Source of the DNA: Orbilia blumenaviensis
Taxonomy: Eukaryota > Ascomycota > Orbiliomycetes > Orbiliales > Orbiliaceae
Reading direction: 5' to 3'
NCBI GenBank assembly: GCA_036872755.1
Contig: JAVHNS010000012.1
Location: forward strand, 186,001 to 250,000
Length of the DNA stretch: 64,000 bases
Positions 37,789 to 48,157 of this stretch are shown here, one piece after another. Position 1 is the first letter of the stretch, and every line of letters begins with the position of its first letter. Both the position numbers and the translations under genes were made by a program. The notes under the pieces are model-generated. The model did no database searches, had not been told where the DNA came from, and was given only the letters and a program-made list of their open reading frames with translations.

Positions 37789-38817
37789 TTAAATGTCATC
37801 CCTCGCCACCCATGGGATCCCAAATGGCACCATGCACCGGTAGGCTTTGACATTTTGTATTGTGTCCGCCATTTTTTCGACTTTTCCGGGACTGCCATCC
37901 GTAAAATGGTATCCTTCGATGCTACAATCATCTGTCTTGAAAAAACGACAAACACATCCGTTTATCTTGAAATAATTGAGAACGAAGCCGTCTGGAAGTT
38001 TTTGACAATCACTTTCCCCTTCAGCGCGGGTAGCGGTACCCTCCATATCTTCTTTATGGAATTTCCTTTCCACAACTTGTCCTTCAGGGCCAGGGTCTAA
38101 ATTGCCGAAAATGCTAGGTGGTAGCGGTTTGCCGATACCAGTTAAAGGGTTTTCTGCTAGTCTGATTGAACAGGATTGGAACTCATTGAAGTGATTGGTA
38201 TGCCAGCACTCGAAACTCTCGATGAGGTCATCATGCGGCCCATTTCTCCATAAAGCCCCATCCTCTCGATTATAGGCAGAAAAGCCTAGTTCCGTCGGGT
38301 CGTTGGGGCAATCCTCACGATCGTGGAATTTGCATTCGCAGTAGCCCGTCAGCATAAAAGAGGATATTCTATTCGGGAGCTGAGAATTCAAGTCCTTGAC
38401 ATTGATGCACTGGCGCTCCGGGAATACAATTGGCTCTCCACCTAGGAATTGAGACCCAAGTGGGTATCCTTCCCAACGTATATGCTCACTAACCCCTTCC
38501 GGGCCGTTACTAGGCTCCCGGATGCCTCCATCATAGAGACCCAGTTTACATTCGGTGCCGTAAAATACCAAGTTCGCTTCGCCACCGGCCTGTGTAGTTC
38601 CGGGCGGCAATCCTGTAAACACCGCATTCTGTCGGCGGAAAATAGTCTTTGTCGCCTCAGTGGGAAGTACGTCAAGTATGTTGTCTGAATGTGGAAGCGA
38701 AGGAAGTGTGTGGTTATTGACAGGGATGGTAAATACTGCCGGGATATTGAGTATAATGAAACAGCCAGCGGCGAACGTAAGCCGGCCTTTTTGGCAGTTC
38801 CAGGCAGCAGACCCCAT
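37789..38817 (-). CDS. secreted cysteine-containing protein A, unrecognised family
   Basis: Not recognised. Intronless, 342 aa. N-terminal hydrophobic segment (LTFAAGCFIILNIPAVF, about residues 12-29) reads as a signal peptide. A possible dibasic site (FRRQ) lies near residue 60. The rest is soluble with about a dozen Cys. Conserved blocks shared with the gene at 61580-62461: LTGYCECKFHDREDC; FSAYNRED and NGPHDDLIESFEC; YFKINGCVCRFFKTDDC; YRCMVPFG and the terminal RDDI. Both proteins have these blocks in the same order and spacing, so they are paralogs of one secreted family. Extracellular role (effector, adhesin or enzyme inhibitor) is unknown. Confidence 0.75.
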   Translation of the reverse strand: MGSAAWNCQKGRLTFAAGCFIILNIPAVFTIPVNNHTLPSLPHSDNILDVLPTEATKTIFRRQNAVFTGLPPGTTQAGGEANLVFYGTECKLGLYDGGIREPSNGPEGVSEHIRWEGYPLGSQFLGGEPIVFPERQCINVKDLNSQLPNRISSFMLTGYCECKFHDREDCPNDPTELGFSAYNREDGALWRNGPHDDLIESFECWHTNHFNEFQSCSIRLAENPLTGIGKPLPPSIFGNLDPGPEGQVVERKFHKEDMEGTATRAEGESDCQKLPDGFVLNYFKINGCVCRFFKTDDCSIEGYHFTDGSPGKVEKMADTIQNVKAYRCMVPFGIPWVARDDI

Positions 38818-40182
38818 GATGGCTTCAAAGAGAAAATAATTAGCGAAGTAGATATTATCTGGCTATGGTGGTATCGTTGATAATGATAAGAATGAATCGG
38901 GTGTCCCTTTTACGACTTATTCACAATTTCGATGCCAACCCACGGATTTGTGGAGGTATAAGCTTTCTGGAAAGCTGGCTCTGTTGCCATTTTATACATA
39001 GCTGTAATACCACCGTATATACACAGGTGCCTCTAGGTAGCTAGTAATAAGTGCATACTATGCCCCCCCCCACTGGGAGTTTTCGTATATATGATACGCT
39101 GCTAACTTGGAATTCCAACAATTCTTTGGTATCATGTATTAAATAGAGAGCCTAAACCTGCTCATGGTGTTTTCAATTATAAATGATAACCTTTTTTTAA
39201 ATTCTAACAAGGAAAAGCTTGAGTTATCATTTTTAAATCGATAATCGATAACGGAGATGCGCTATGCCCCGCATGTTAAATTTGAATACAATGTTATCCC
39301 AACAAGTCCAATCTTATCTGGTCTCGTTGGAGCCAGACAACATGATGTCCAACACCTTAGGTTCGAGGCTACAACAATCGATGGATCGAGGCAGACTGGT
39401 CTCGTTGTAGCCCAGAAGGCCCACACATCTATAAAACGTTGGAAATATCCTTTGAAAAAAAAAAAGTTGTTTGGCTTCTGAAACTTTGTTGTAAGCTGCC
39501 TAACTGAACCGCCGTTCAGTAGCCTCGAAGACCCCGACTGTTAATTGGTGATGGGCTTGGCGGCTTGTAAATTTAGATTGTATTTTTATAGAGTATAACT
39601 GATCCAGATATGCACCCGGGTTGAGAAGTTAGCGATATGGCACTGAGACTATTCTAGGGTTCCCGATCGCGATCTTGAGATCAAGTTGTCTCGTGTTGAC
39701 CAGCCGCAACAGGCAACACTCTAGATCAATCAAAAATGAACCACATTGGTAATCACGATGCGTTGTGTTGAGCTGTGGTATTTTTTTGTGGCACTTTTTT
39801 CTCTCCCTCTCCCTTCCAACCTCGGTAGGCAGGTTTACCCCAGAAATTTCCTAATTCGCGATGGCGCTGTCAGTGATGATCTCACATGCAAAAACAGCCG
39901 CGGGATACTTTCTCAGGCCATTCTTTCATGCGCTCCAGTCGGCCACTAGACCGGGTTTTCTCCAAAACCATGAAATTCCCCGTCCAACTTTCTATTCAGT
40001 AGCATCTTTCATCGACTTCATATCCGTCGGTCCTAGTACGCGTTTGTGTGATTCCAGTTAATTCTGAGAGGTCGATATATTCGCGAGTCGAGCTGCTGTC
40101 AACCTCAAGTCGCACTTGTGGACCGGCATAAAAAAGTCGCTAAATCAATTGGTATCAAGCAACAATTAGTCGCACCAACAAA
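38818..40182. other. intergenic, no gene; small inverted repeat
   Basis: 1.37 kb with no supported gene. A perfect 9-bp inverted repeat (39367-39375 against 39404-39412) flanks about 28 bases. The 12 bases CTGGTCTCGTTG occur twice near 39318 and 39395. A C10 run lies near 39061-39072 and an A10 run near 39455. None is enough to name an element. Confidence 0.45.
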
Positions 40183-41021
40183 ATGACGAATACTTTGGAG
40201 ATAGTTAAGGTAAACTCTTTGAAGTCGCATGCTGTATTCCTAATGATTTCTAATAATGATTTTTTCTCCTAGACTGCCGCTGAAGCTTTCATTCTGGACC
40301 CGGCGAATCATGACGTTCTCTCCCTCCTGAAAGGCCTTCGGAATGGTGTCGTTTACGGCACAAAAGTTCGGTTCCCGCATGCACTTGTGTAAGAAGATAT
40401 TTAAGTTACAGTGGAACGCTGTAGTTCGATCGCTAATTGGTATGCGTCAATAGCATGGTATTTCTCTTTCGCTCTGGAACGTAAGTCATACTCTACCAGG
40501 CTCCGTATTGGTGAACCTATTTACTCAAGCATTCTTATAGGTTCCGCGAAAAGGCCCTTCTAGTATTCAAGGCTACACGAACCCATGCCCGTAACCTCGG
40601 CACCTTTGTGTTCCTCTACAAAGTTTCGATGCTTATCCTACGCCACCTAAACAAAGTGGAATCTCGCTACGACTCTTTCATCTCTGGCCTTCTTAGTGGC
40701 TATACCGTTTTCGGCCGAGGCGGCAATTCCTCTGTAAACCAACAAATCTGCCTCTACGTCGCGGCTCGTGTTATCCTAGGTCTAGCGAAACTATCTACAA
40801 CCCCTGGGTATCAACTATCGCCTGTACCAGAAGGATGGAGAGAGGCTATCAACAATAATGCCTGGCCAGCTTTTGCTAGTTTGAGTTGGGCATTTGTCAT
40901 GTACTTATTTAGATGGCATCCTGAGGTTATCCAGCCAAGCTTGAGAAGCTCAATGACCTACTTATACGTCAACAGCGAGAGGTGGGATGGTTTAAAGAAT
41001 TTGATATGGCACAACATATAA
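40183..41021 (+). CDS. PXMP4: peroxisomal membrane protein PMP24/PXMP4 (Tim17 superfamily)
   Basis: Integral peroxisomal membrane protein of the Tim17/Tim22/Tim23/PMP24 superfamily; exact function unknown. Four exons: 40183-40209, 40273-40388, 40454-40480 and 40541-41021, in phase, 216 aa (family about 212). The N-terminus has LSLLKGLRNGVVYGTKVRFP followed by HALVMVFLFRSGTFREKALL, a PMP24 hallmark. Then FKATRTHARNLGTFVFLYKV and the Gly-rich membrane part SGLLSGYTVFGRGGNSSVNQ. The C-terminus includes WAFVMYLFRWHPEVIQPSL and YVNSERWDGLKNL. Exon 3 is only 27 nt. No doubt about the family. Confidence 0.92.
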
Positions 41022-41704
41022 AGCGAAACCCGGGATGCCGAGGGGAGCGGTAGTGGGAGAAACTACTTGTACATTCCGACACATAAATTGTGGCGTATGG
41101 CGTCATTTCTTTGCTGGGTACGAGGTTTAGGAGGAATAGTCGCGGATAGCTATATAGATGCCTCCATGTACAATATATTCGGATTTAGAGGATGTCATGA
41201 TACCAACAGGCTCAGTAGATACAGGATGAAAATTCCAAAATTTACGATTTTTAGTCACCACTACCTAGTTTCCGGTCCATGCTCTTGCTGATATGTCCAT
41301 CCACCACGAGCAACCTATGAAATTTTCTGAAATGCTCCTGACCCCAAACCTGGTAAGAGTATAGTTTAAATTACATATCATGCCGACTAGACTATGTTAT
41401 GCGTCCCGCTAAGGCGCCGTCTTGGCGGGATGCCTGCGGCTAGTTTAGCAACCGCGGCCCTAATTCGGCACCCACCGGCTAAACAATAGCGCAGGACCCG
41501 GGCCGGGGTAGACCCCGAGACACAATTTGCTCTAGAATTTCGAGTCTTGAATCTGGACGCCTTGTTAATGAAGCAGTAGGTGTAAAGGCTTAATTTATGA
41601 GTTAAAGCGTTTATGCGAGTGAATTGTATATACAATATCTCTGGACGATAGCCTCGAATGCAAGATCGTGGCTCTAGTTTCTTTCATATGACTAAAGATG
41701 CTGC
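41022..41704. other. convergent 3' intergenic region with GC-rich patch
   Basis: 683 bases between PXMP4 and NTAQ1 3' ends. From about 41400 to 41525 the sequence turns sharply GC-rich (CGCCGTC, CCGCGGCC, CCCGGGCCGGGG) inside AT-rich flanks. No gene, tRNA or transposon end could be recognised in it. Confidence 0.4.
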
Positions 41705-42609
41705 TTAAGCTTCTTCTGAGATGTCGGTTTCAGGTACAGCCTGTGTCATAATATCAAGTAGTTCCACATCAGGCGGTACCCCACCCCCAAACAGCCCCCA
41801 CAACCTTTGCTCTCCCACGATGACGCCCAAGTGTTCCCTCCCGCCTTGTGTCGTCTCCGTTTGATTTTCGCAGTTTTTGAAATTTATATAATCCTCAAAT
41901 GATTCTTTGCTGGCTTTTGATCCTATTATCACATCCCATTCAGGTGGTGTAGCTATCCAAGCCCCCTCGGTATCCTTCATATGATCTCGACCACTCCAAA
42001 AGTGTTCCAAGTAGTCATTGGCAGGTACGAGTCTGAAATAGCGACCATATTTATCTTGCGACAGAGCCATAACTAAGGCCATACGGTCCAATGGACTTTC
42101 GAACTTTGAAGAAGGAGGAGGGGAGAATGTATTGGCAAAGTAAGTCGAAAACGGGCATGGAAATGTCTGTATTGTAGTATCCAGGTCATAGATATATGAT
42201 TTTGTGGCCGTGGTCCCGAGGGGTTGTTCTGTTGTTCTACTATCATTACGAGACCGCTCTAGTAAGTCCTCTAGAGTATGATCTGGATGGTATGCGAGGA
42301 TTACATGATAGTCCCAGACTGCGGGATAGGTCGGGTTTTTCTGGATTCTCTGAGAAAAGACAGGGATTGCCTTTGAGCTATTTGAAAGAAATATTACGGT
42401 GTAGTGCTTCAGGGCGGCAGGGTTGATATGGTGCTCTATAAGCTTATAGATATTCTCTTCACAGTAACTGTAATGTTCATACCACGAAGATTAGCTGACG
42501 TCTGCTATGGATATCTGTGTTGGTTGTTGCATTCAGTGCATTCCGGATGATTTGCTTACCAGGAAGTGTACAGGAGAGCCTCACGAGGAGGGAGTTGTAA
42601 GATCTCCAT
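41705..42609 (-). CDS. NTAQ1: protein N-terminal glutamine amidohydrolase
   Basis: Converts N-terminal Gln of proteins to Glu, the first step of the Arg/N-degron pathway for tertiary destabilising residues. Exons 42609-42560 and 42467-41705, phase 2 junction, 270 aa. The catalytic Cys is created right at the splice: YTS plus CYCEENIYKL, equal to the family YTSCYCEEN motif. The His is in YPAVWDYHVILAYHPD and the Asp in KSYIYDLDTT, completing the Cys-His-Asp triad. Downstream YFRLVPANDYLEHFWSGRDH and then MKDTEGAW matches the family block. Compared with animal NTAQ1 there is an insertion of about 20 residues (LEDLLERSRNDSRTTEQPLG) before the Asp strand and a longer C-terminus. Head-to-head with the complex I subunit gene. 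Confidence 0.93.
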
Positions 42610-42873
42610 TATACTGCCAAATGCCTGTGACCAGACAGTTGGGGTGTGTATGCATTACCGTGGAGCAATCATAGTATGTATTGAGCGGCGCCTCTGAGGG
42701 GCTAGCTATATCGAAGGCTCTTTTGGACAGGCGCAAGCCTGTCGCGGGCCGGGTTGTTGCCATGAAAACAATAGCGACTATGCCAAGACATATCCGAACC
42801 TCCAATTCAACCTCAACCTCCGACGTCACTTCACCATACATCTCATCCTCGGTCTCCCACCGACACAATCAAA
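42610..42873. promoter_or_regulatory. divergent promoter NTAQ1 / complex I subunit
   Basis: Only 264 bases lie between the two start codons, so it must serve both genes. The right half is CT/CA-rich (CAACCTCAACCTCC). Short divergent frames within it are not genes. Confidence 0.5.
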
Positions 42874-43436
42874 ATGCTCGCCCGATCTGCCCTCCGCGCT
42901 CTCCCAAGGGCGAAGACTACACCATCCGCCCTCCTCCGTCGCAACTACTCTGCTCACTTCGACTCTCCTTCTGCTGCCCCCCGAACTGACGCCACCCCGG
43001 GCGTCGCTGGTGAAGCAATCCCAACATGGGTCTACATCTCCACCGGTCTCATGTTCACCCTCTACGTCTCCTACGCATATATTAGTCCGACCGATGACTC
43101 GGCGTTGACGCGGTTCATGTCGGTCGACAACCCAACCCGACAGGCGCAGGATGAGATCTCGAATAGACATACGCTGTTTGTGGAACAGGCTGCAAAAGAC
43201 AGACATTTGTTCTTGGGTGCTGAGAGCAATGCTGGAACCATGCCAATTTGGTTTCCGGAGTACGTATTTTGACATAGAACTGGATTTTTTTTTTTTTTGG
43301 CTTGGGTGGCGCTTGCTAACGGCAATATAGGCGACTCAATGCCTACAGTCCATATAACCACTCGGTGGGTCACACCAGAGGTGTATTGATGGACCAATTG
43401 GTGGAGCATTATAAGAAGGAGAATCCTCCGAAATAA
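42874..43436 (+). CDS. probable mitochondrial complex I accessory subunit (17.8 kDa-like)
   Basis: Exons 42874-43259 and 43331-43436, phase 2, 163 aa. The N-terminus MLARSALRALPRAKTTPSAL then LRRNYS is a clear mitochondrial presequence (Arg-rich, no acid, RRNY/S cleavage context). One membrane segment follows (WVYISTGLMFTLYVSYAYI). The remainder is hydrophilic with a conserved-looking end PEXLNAYSPYNHSVG. The order presequence, single membrane helix, helical part and C-terminal PYN motif resembles the fungal 17.8 kDa NADH:ubiquinone oxidoreductase subunit. I recall the family only in outline, so the assignment is moderate. The mitochondrial location is well supported. Confidence 0.6.
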
Positions 43437-43762
43437 ATTATATCTATTCTTGGTGTATCTATTGGGTCAGAAGAGATTTAGGGACCTCCAAGTCGCGAGA
43501 CTGAAGACTTGGTATGGGGTGTACATATATTTGAACCTTTTTTTTTACAACCAAATGACCTACTATATAAAAGGCAGTTCAATGGCGAGATTGCACTTGC
43601 GATTCGGGGTAGTATAAGGTATTTAGCACCAATTAAGGTTATTGTTGGGCGAGATCGTGGTGAATTCCTACAAAATCACACCGAAGCCGGAAACGACTGT
43701 AACAAGTACGGCGCCCATAGATACAGGTCTTAGGTCTATATAGGTAGACACTATAATCTCAG
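43437..43762. other. convergent 3' intergenic region
   Basis: 326 bases between convergent stop codons; a T9-10 run near 43540-43550. Nothing else seen. Confidence 0.4.
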
Positions 43763-45501
43763 TTAAGTTGTCAGTGTTCCGATGAATTCATCAACAATTG
43801 CAACAAGTCCAGCAACCTCCCCTCCTAACCCTGGTATTCCTTTCAACCCCTTCCCCATCCATTTATCAGCCTCTCGATTACTATCGATCCCAACATCAAC
43901 CGTAACTTCCCCCATCTTCCTCTTTACCACTTCTGCAAAGGAACTCTGCCCTCCGTGACTCTTTTCCACATTCCCGCACACTTCAGTAAGCAACCCATAC
44001 AAGACCTTGGTAAGATCGATCTTGTCTCCGAATCCCTCTGGTTGATCAACGGCTACTTGGATTAAAACCATTGCCAAAGTAAATGTTCTCACTACTCGAA
44101 CTGGATGATACGATGTGACGTATACGGCCGGGTAGACTTTTACAAACAACGTTAGAAGGTGGAGGAATGCAGATTTCCAATTCCCTGCGTCGATGTAGGA
44201 TGTTGCTAGATCTTGGTGGAGTTGTGGAATGGGCGGGTAGGTTGGCGGGAGGAGTTTTGTGCTGTACAGTGACTGTAGAGATTTGAGTGTCCGGTCGATT
44301 GATTTATCAGCGTCCTTCCTGCTCCTCTGGAGAGTAATCGATGTTGCAAGGGCAATTGCTGTTGATAACTCATCATCTGGGACGGGTTCGCCGCAATTTG
44401 GACAAGTGACTGTATTTGCCACGACAGGTTCGCTGCATTTATGACATCGCGAGGACTCCAATGGCTGGGCTCCCGACGAACATAGGGAACAAAAACAATC
44501 GAAAAAATATCGAGATTTTAATTCTGCTCTCCGTTCTTTGCGTGCCATTAGGTTGTCAATATACGAGATTGTAATCTCTGTATCTTTGGGTAGCTCCTTT
44601 AGAGAGCGAATTGAAAATTGGCGTCCATCAAACACCATAATTGCGTTTGGATCGCATGAATGATTGAACATTGCACCTTGGTATGCAAGGCATAGGCCAA
44701 CTGGGTCGAATGTTTGAGTCACAGTCGAGGCGGAGTTTACTAGCAGCTGCCCGAAGTAATTAATATATTTAGTAGCTGTCCCTTGAGACGAGCACCACTA
44801 AAGCAGACTAACCTTGCAGTACATATCCCTTAAGAATTCAGGTTCAAAGGAAACTTGTTTCGAGACTTTCGAAAACTCCGCCGTAGCTTTTGCGGTCAAG
44901 TTCGCCATTTCCCATCTATCCCCGCCCATTTTCGCAAAGTTTTCGGCATGCGTCTTCAAGGCCCCGATTCCTCCAATAGTACTGGAGCCGGGGGTCTCAG
45001 AGAGGAAGTGCTTTGCTATTCGAAGAATGGCTCGCGCAGTTACCGGCAAGACACGCGGATACTGCGCTTTGTAAATTACACATTCATATTTATGTGCTTT
45101 CTGTTTCCAATCTGTTGTTTGACAAGCCTATTTTATGGAAAACTTTATCGTTGGAATCCGTGTTCAGTTATAATATTTGGCAGGTAGCGTTACGAACATC
45201 TTCAAATGTCGACCAGACGTACCTTGCTACAATATTTAACTACCCTGCAACCAAGACAGTATGAGAGTTTGACGGGTGGCCTAAAGGCCTGATTTACAGA
45301 AGAAGCCTCATCGGTAGCTTCAGCCATACAATAATGGCAACAGGTATCCAGATGAGCTTCGTCTGGGATGCAGATCAGAGGGTCTGTTACGCTGAGAATT
45401 TCACTTCCGGCTGGAATGGTGTCTGATGCGAAAACACCACGTCCTGCTGAGGGATGGTCTTTCAGGTATGCTCTGGGAGAGAGCTCTACTGGTGGTGACA
45501 T
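43763..45501 (-). CDS. SET/MYND-domain protein lysine methyltransferase-like
   Basis: Three exons: 45501-45223, 45127-44813 and 44746-43763, all phase 0, 525 aa. The SET domain is split SMYD-style by a MYND zinc finger: SET-N HPSAGRGVFASDTIPAGSEI; MYND with CCHYC, YCLGCRVVKYCSKACQ, WKQKAHKYEC, joined exactly at the first intron. SET-C has AMFNHSCDPNAIMVF (the NHSC SAM-binding motif) and ITISYIDNLM. Post-SET zinc cysteines are in FFDCFCSLCSS. A second CxxC pair (CHKCSEPVVANTVTCPNCG) follows, then a helical C-terminal domain. Expected to methylate lysines of histones or other proteins with S-adenosylmethionine; related to yeast Set5/Set6-type and animal SMYD proteins. Substrate unknown. Confidence 0.88.
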
Positions 45502-45928
45502 TTTGGTTGTATATGCGCGAAGGTGGTCACTACCTAGGTAAAATGTGGAGATAGCAGGGGTTGTCGTGTATTTCGAGGGATTGGTCAGGTACCTTTATAG
45601 CCGGGAAGTAGTCTCGGTCCCGCCGGGAAGAGAGCTGTTGGATCCTGAACGTTGAAATGCGTTGGTGTATTTATCATGTAAAATTTAATCCAGCAGAGAA
45701 GTCTCGGCACCAACCAGAAGAGACGCAACCTGGGTATTGGAGATCATAGGTGTATAATGAGGATAATCACTTGGCTGAGCACATGCATCTAGGGTGAGAA
45801 CTAGATAGTACTAACCTCCTGACTTAGGATAAGATAATACAATTGTCTGGAATAGCAAATTTCAAAGTATGAATCTCCCGGGGCTCTCATTATCGTACAC
45901 CCAAAACTATAATACATCCAAAAGTCCC
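45502..45928. other. intergenic, no gene seen
   Basis: 427 bases between the SET/MYND gene start and the NOC4 stop, both on the minus strand. It contains the SET/MYND promoter next to 45501. No open frame with support. Confidence 0.4.
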
Positions 45929-47889
45929 CTAGTCAAAATCCCAAAACTCCAATAGCATATTATGCGCTGGGGGTAAGATTGTATCATTGTCTTTCTTCGC
46001 TTCTTCTTTATAGAATATTTTCTTTGGCACAATATATTCCACAACGGGATCCCTGCTAATCTTCTTTTCCATTTCTGCTTCAAGCATCTGTCGTATATGT
46101 TAGCGTGATGTAGTCCTTTATAAGAGGAGAGCCAACTTACGCTAGTGTATGAGTGATCCAGGAAATCTTCTAGACCATACTGCTGCTTTGTGAACTGCTC
46201 TGAGAGAATCTTTGCCAGAGTTGCTACATTAGGGTGGTAATGTGATTGCAGGGTCTATTTCTGATTGTTAGTATTCGGTCTAATTTATTTTAGGATGTGG
46301 TACGAACCTCTAATTCCCACAAACTGCTTTCTAAGGCCCCCGTCTTGAGTGGGTCCGCCTCATCCTCATTAAATGGATCCACATAGCCCTCTGTTAATAG
46401 CGTTTTGCTATCCACCTCCTTCCCTAGCACCCTGTGCAGCATAAATGTACACGTCGGATGCAACCTCATCAAGTTATAAGTGAACGGAATTACTGTCACA
46501 ATGGCGCTTGGAGGAGCAGCTAGACACAGTCGTGACATTCGCTTTATAAAGCTAGCAACAAGCACCGCTGGTAAATGACTGGAGTTCAGAAACAACTCTA
46601 GTAGCCTGAAGAACCGCGACCGATACTTGACGTGCATAAGATCCCGATCCAATAGGGCGTAAAGTTTTGGGAAGAAATTCGGGTAGTCGAGATTGTGAGA
46701 CATCATCAGGTTGAATAGACCTTGGAGAGCGAGGAGGGCAATGACACCGCCTGTATTGTAGGTGTCGGTTAAATAATCCATGAGTAGTCGTGGATTTGGG
46801 AAGTGTGGAATTATCCGCTTCGGTAATATTGTTAGAACGTCTCTTTGTTTTGAGGGAAGTGGTCGTGAGAGAAAAGCAAGCCATGTTTCCTGGAAATAGC
46901 GCTGATGGGCCGCAATCTGGAATAGAGGGTGCTTCTTTTTTGTAGGGGCAGATATATAAAGGTTGAGATCTGTCAATTCTTCGGACGTCGAAGGGAGGTC
47001 TTTAAGGTCATAGAGTATTCTGAAGAGGTTCTCGGAGTATTTGGTGTTCGAAAGCGGGATTTCTTTTGATACAGTTGGTATTGCTTTGCAGAACTCGAGT
47101 CTTAAATCAGAGAATCTGTAGACGTATTCCGAGGCGAAAACAGTTACGAGGTCGGGGCTATCGGAGAGGAGTATATGCTTGATGATAACGCCGTAAGTGA
47201 GGAACGGAAAGTAGTAGTCCTCTGAAGGTTTCATATGGATTGACTCTTCTTTTAAGACCCTCATTGCTAGTTTGAGAGACGTTCCTTCACCTCCCTCAAG
47301 CATGACTCCAAGACTGTTTAGATAGCTGATGTATGTTTCCTTTGCTTCCTTCACCATCTTAAGCTGCTCGGGACCGTGATCTTTGTGTCGAATTAGCTGT
47401 CCCCTACTCATTAAGCGGCAGAATGTACGACATAACCCGACAGCAGTCATGATAACGACTTCCTCTGATTCATTCGGATCCTATATATTCCATTAGCACA
47501 ATCGAAATTAAGGCCTTTATCTGCGATCATTTTACCTCGAGCTGTCCTAACAAATCATTTAAGCCTTTTGTCCGTGCAGCAGCTGTTTTCGCGGAAATTA
47601 TATCCTCTTCCAACTGAAGCATTTCAGCTTGCCGCGATCCAAGATCATCTTCTTCATCTTCGCCCTCCTCACTGCCGCTTCCCATATCCTCGTCCTCATC
47701 CTCATCATCTTCGTCGCTTGTCGGTTCTACGGGCTTTTTTAGCTTTGGAGCTGGTCGCAGTATAACGGCTTTTGTGATGACGGGTAGGTCCTTTGGCTTC
47801 GATTTCGGTTTTGTCGCAGCTCCATCTACTGCGACCCGTTTTCGTTTCTTTGAGCCTGAGAGGGCCCCATTGGAAGATGATATCGTCAT
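45929..47889 (-). CDS. NOC4: nucleolar complex protein Noc4
   Basis: With Nop14 it acts in the SSU processome for 40S maturation. Exons 47889-47536, 47480-46308, 46254-46141 and 46087-45929, all phase 0, 599 aa. The N-terminus is basic (SKKRKRVAV) then strongly acidic (EDDEDEDEDMGSGSEEGEDE). The Noc4/CBF core includes DYYFPFLTYGVIIKHILLSD and TGGVIALLALQGLFNLMMSH. It continues NLDYPNFFPKLYALLDRDLM then HVKYRSRFFRLLELFLNSSH. This is followed by LPAVLVASFIKRMSRLCLAA and later DPFNEDEADPLKTGALESSL with WELE. The short exon gives QYGLEDFLDHSYTS. The DYPNFFPKLYALLD block is diagnostic of Noc4. A further ATG at 47958 in frame would add 23 residues; the downstream ATG is preferred because the basic KKRKR stretch then lies at the N-terminus as in relatives. 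Confidence 0.93.
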
Positions 47890-48157
47890 TTTTTCGGGCT
47901 GGAATAAATCGGTGTCTGCGCAGTTCAAAATTTTTGGTGTTTCGGGCGACAGGTACATTCGGCCGGTCTTGGCGTCGGGTGGAGTTTGATTGGTCGGATT
48001 TTTTCACTCATCCGCCAGTCTCTCCCGAACCCAGAACGTCACTTCAACACCCGAACAGTTCCTTCTACCACCTACAGTCTCCGACACCGCCCTCCTAAGG
48101 TCATAGAAGTCCAATTGGATTGATCTGACTTTCTCACTCTCCTCCCTTACATACACA
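47890..48157. promoter_or_regulatory. divergent promoter NOC4 / ATP4
   Basis: 268 bases separate the two start codons, a shared upstream region for a ribosome-biogenesis gene and an ATP synthase gene. The right part (48010-48130) is CT-rich, as seen upstream of RPS15. Confidence 0.5.
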
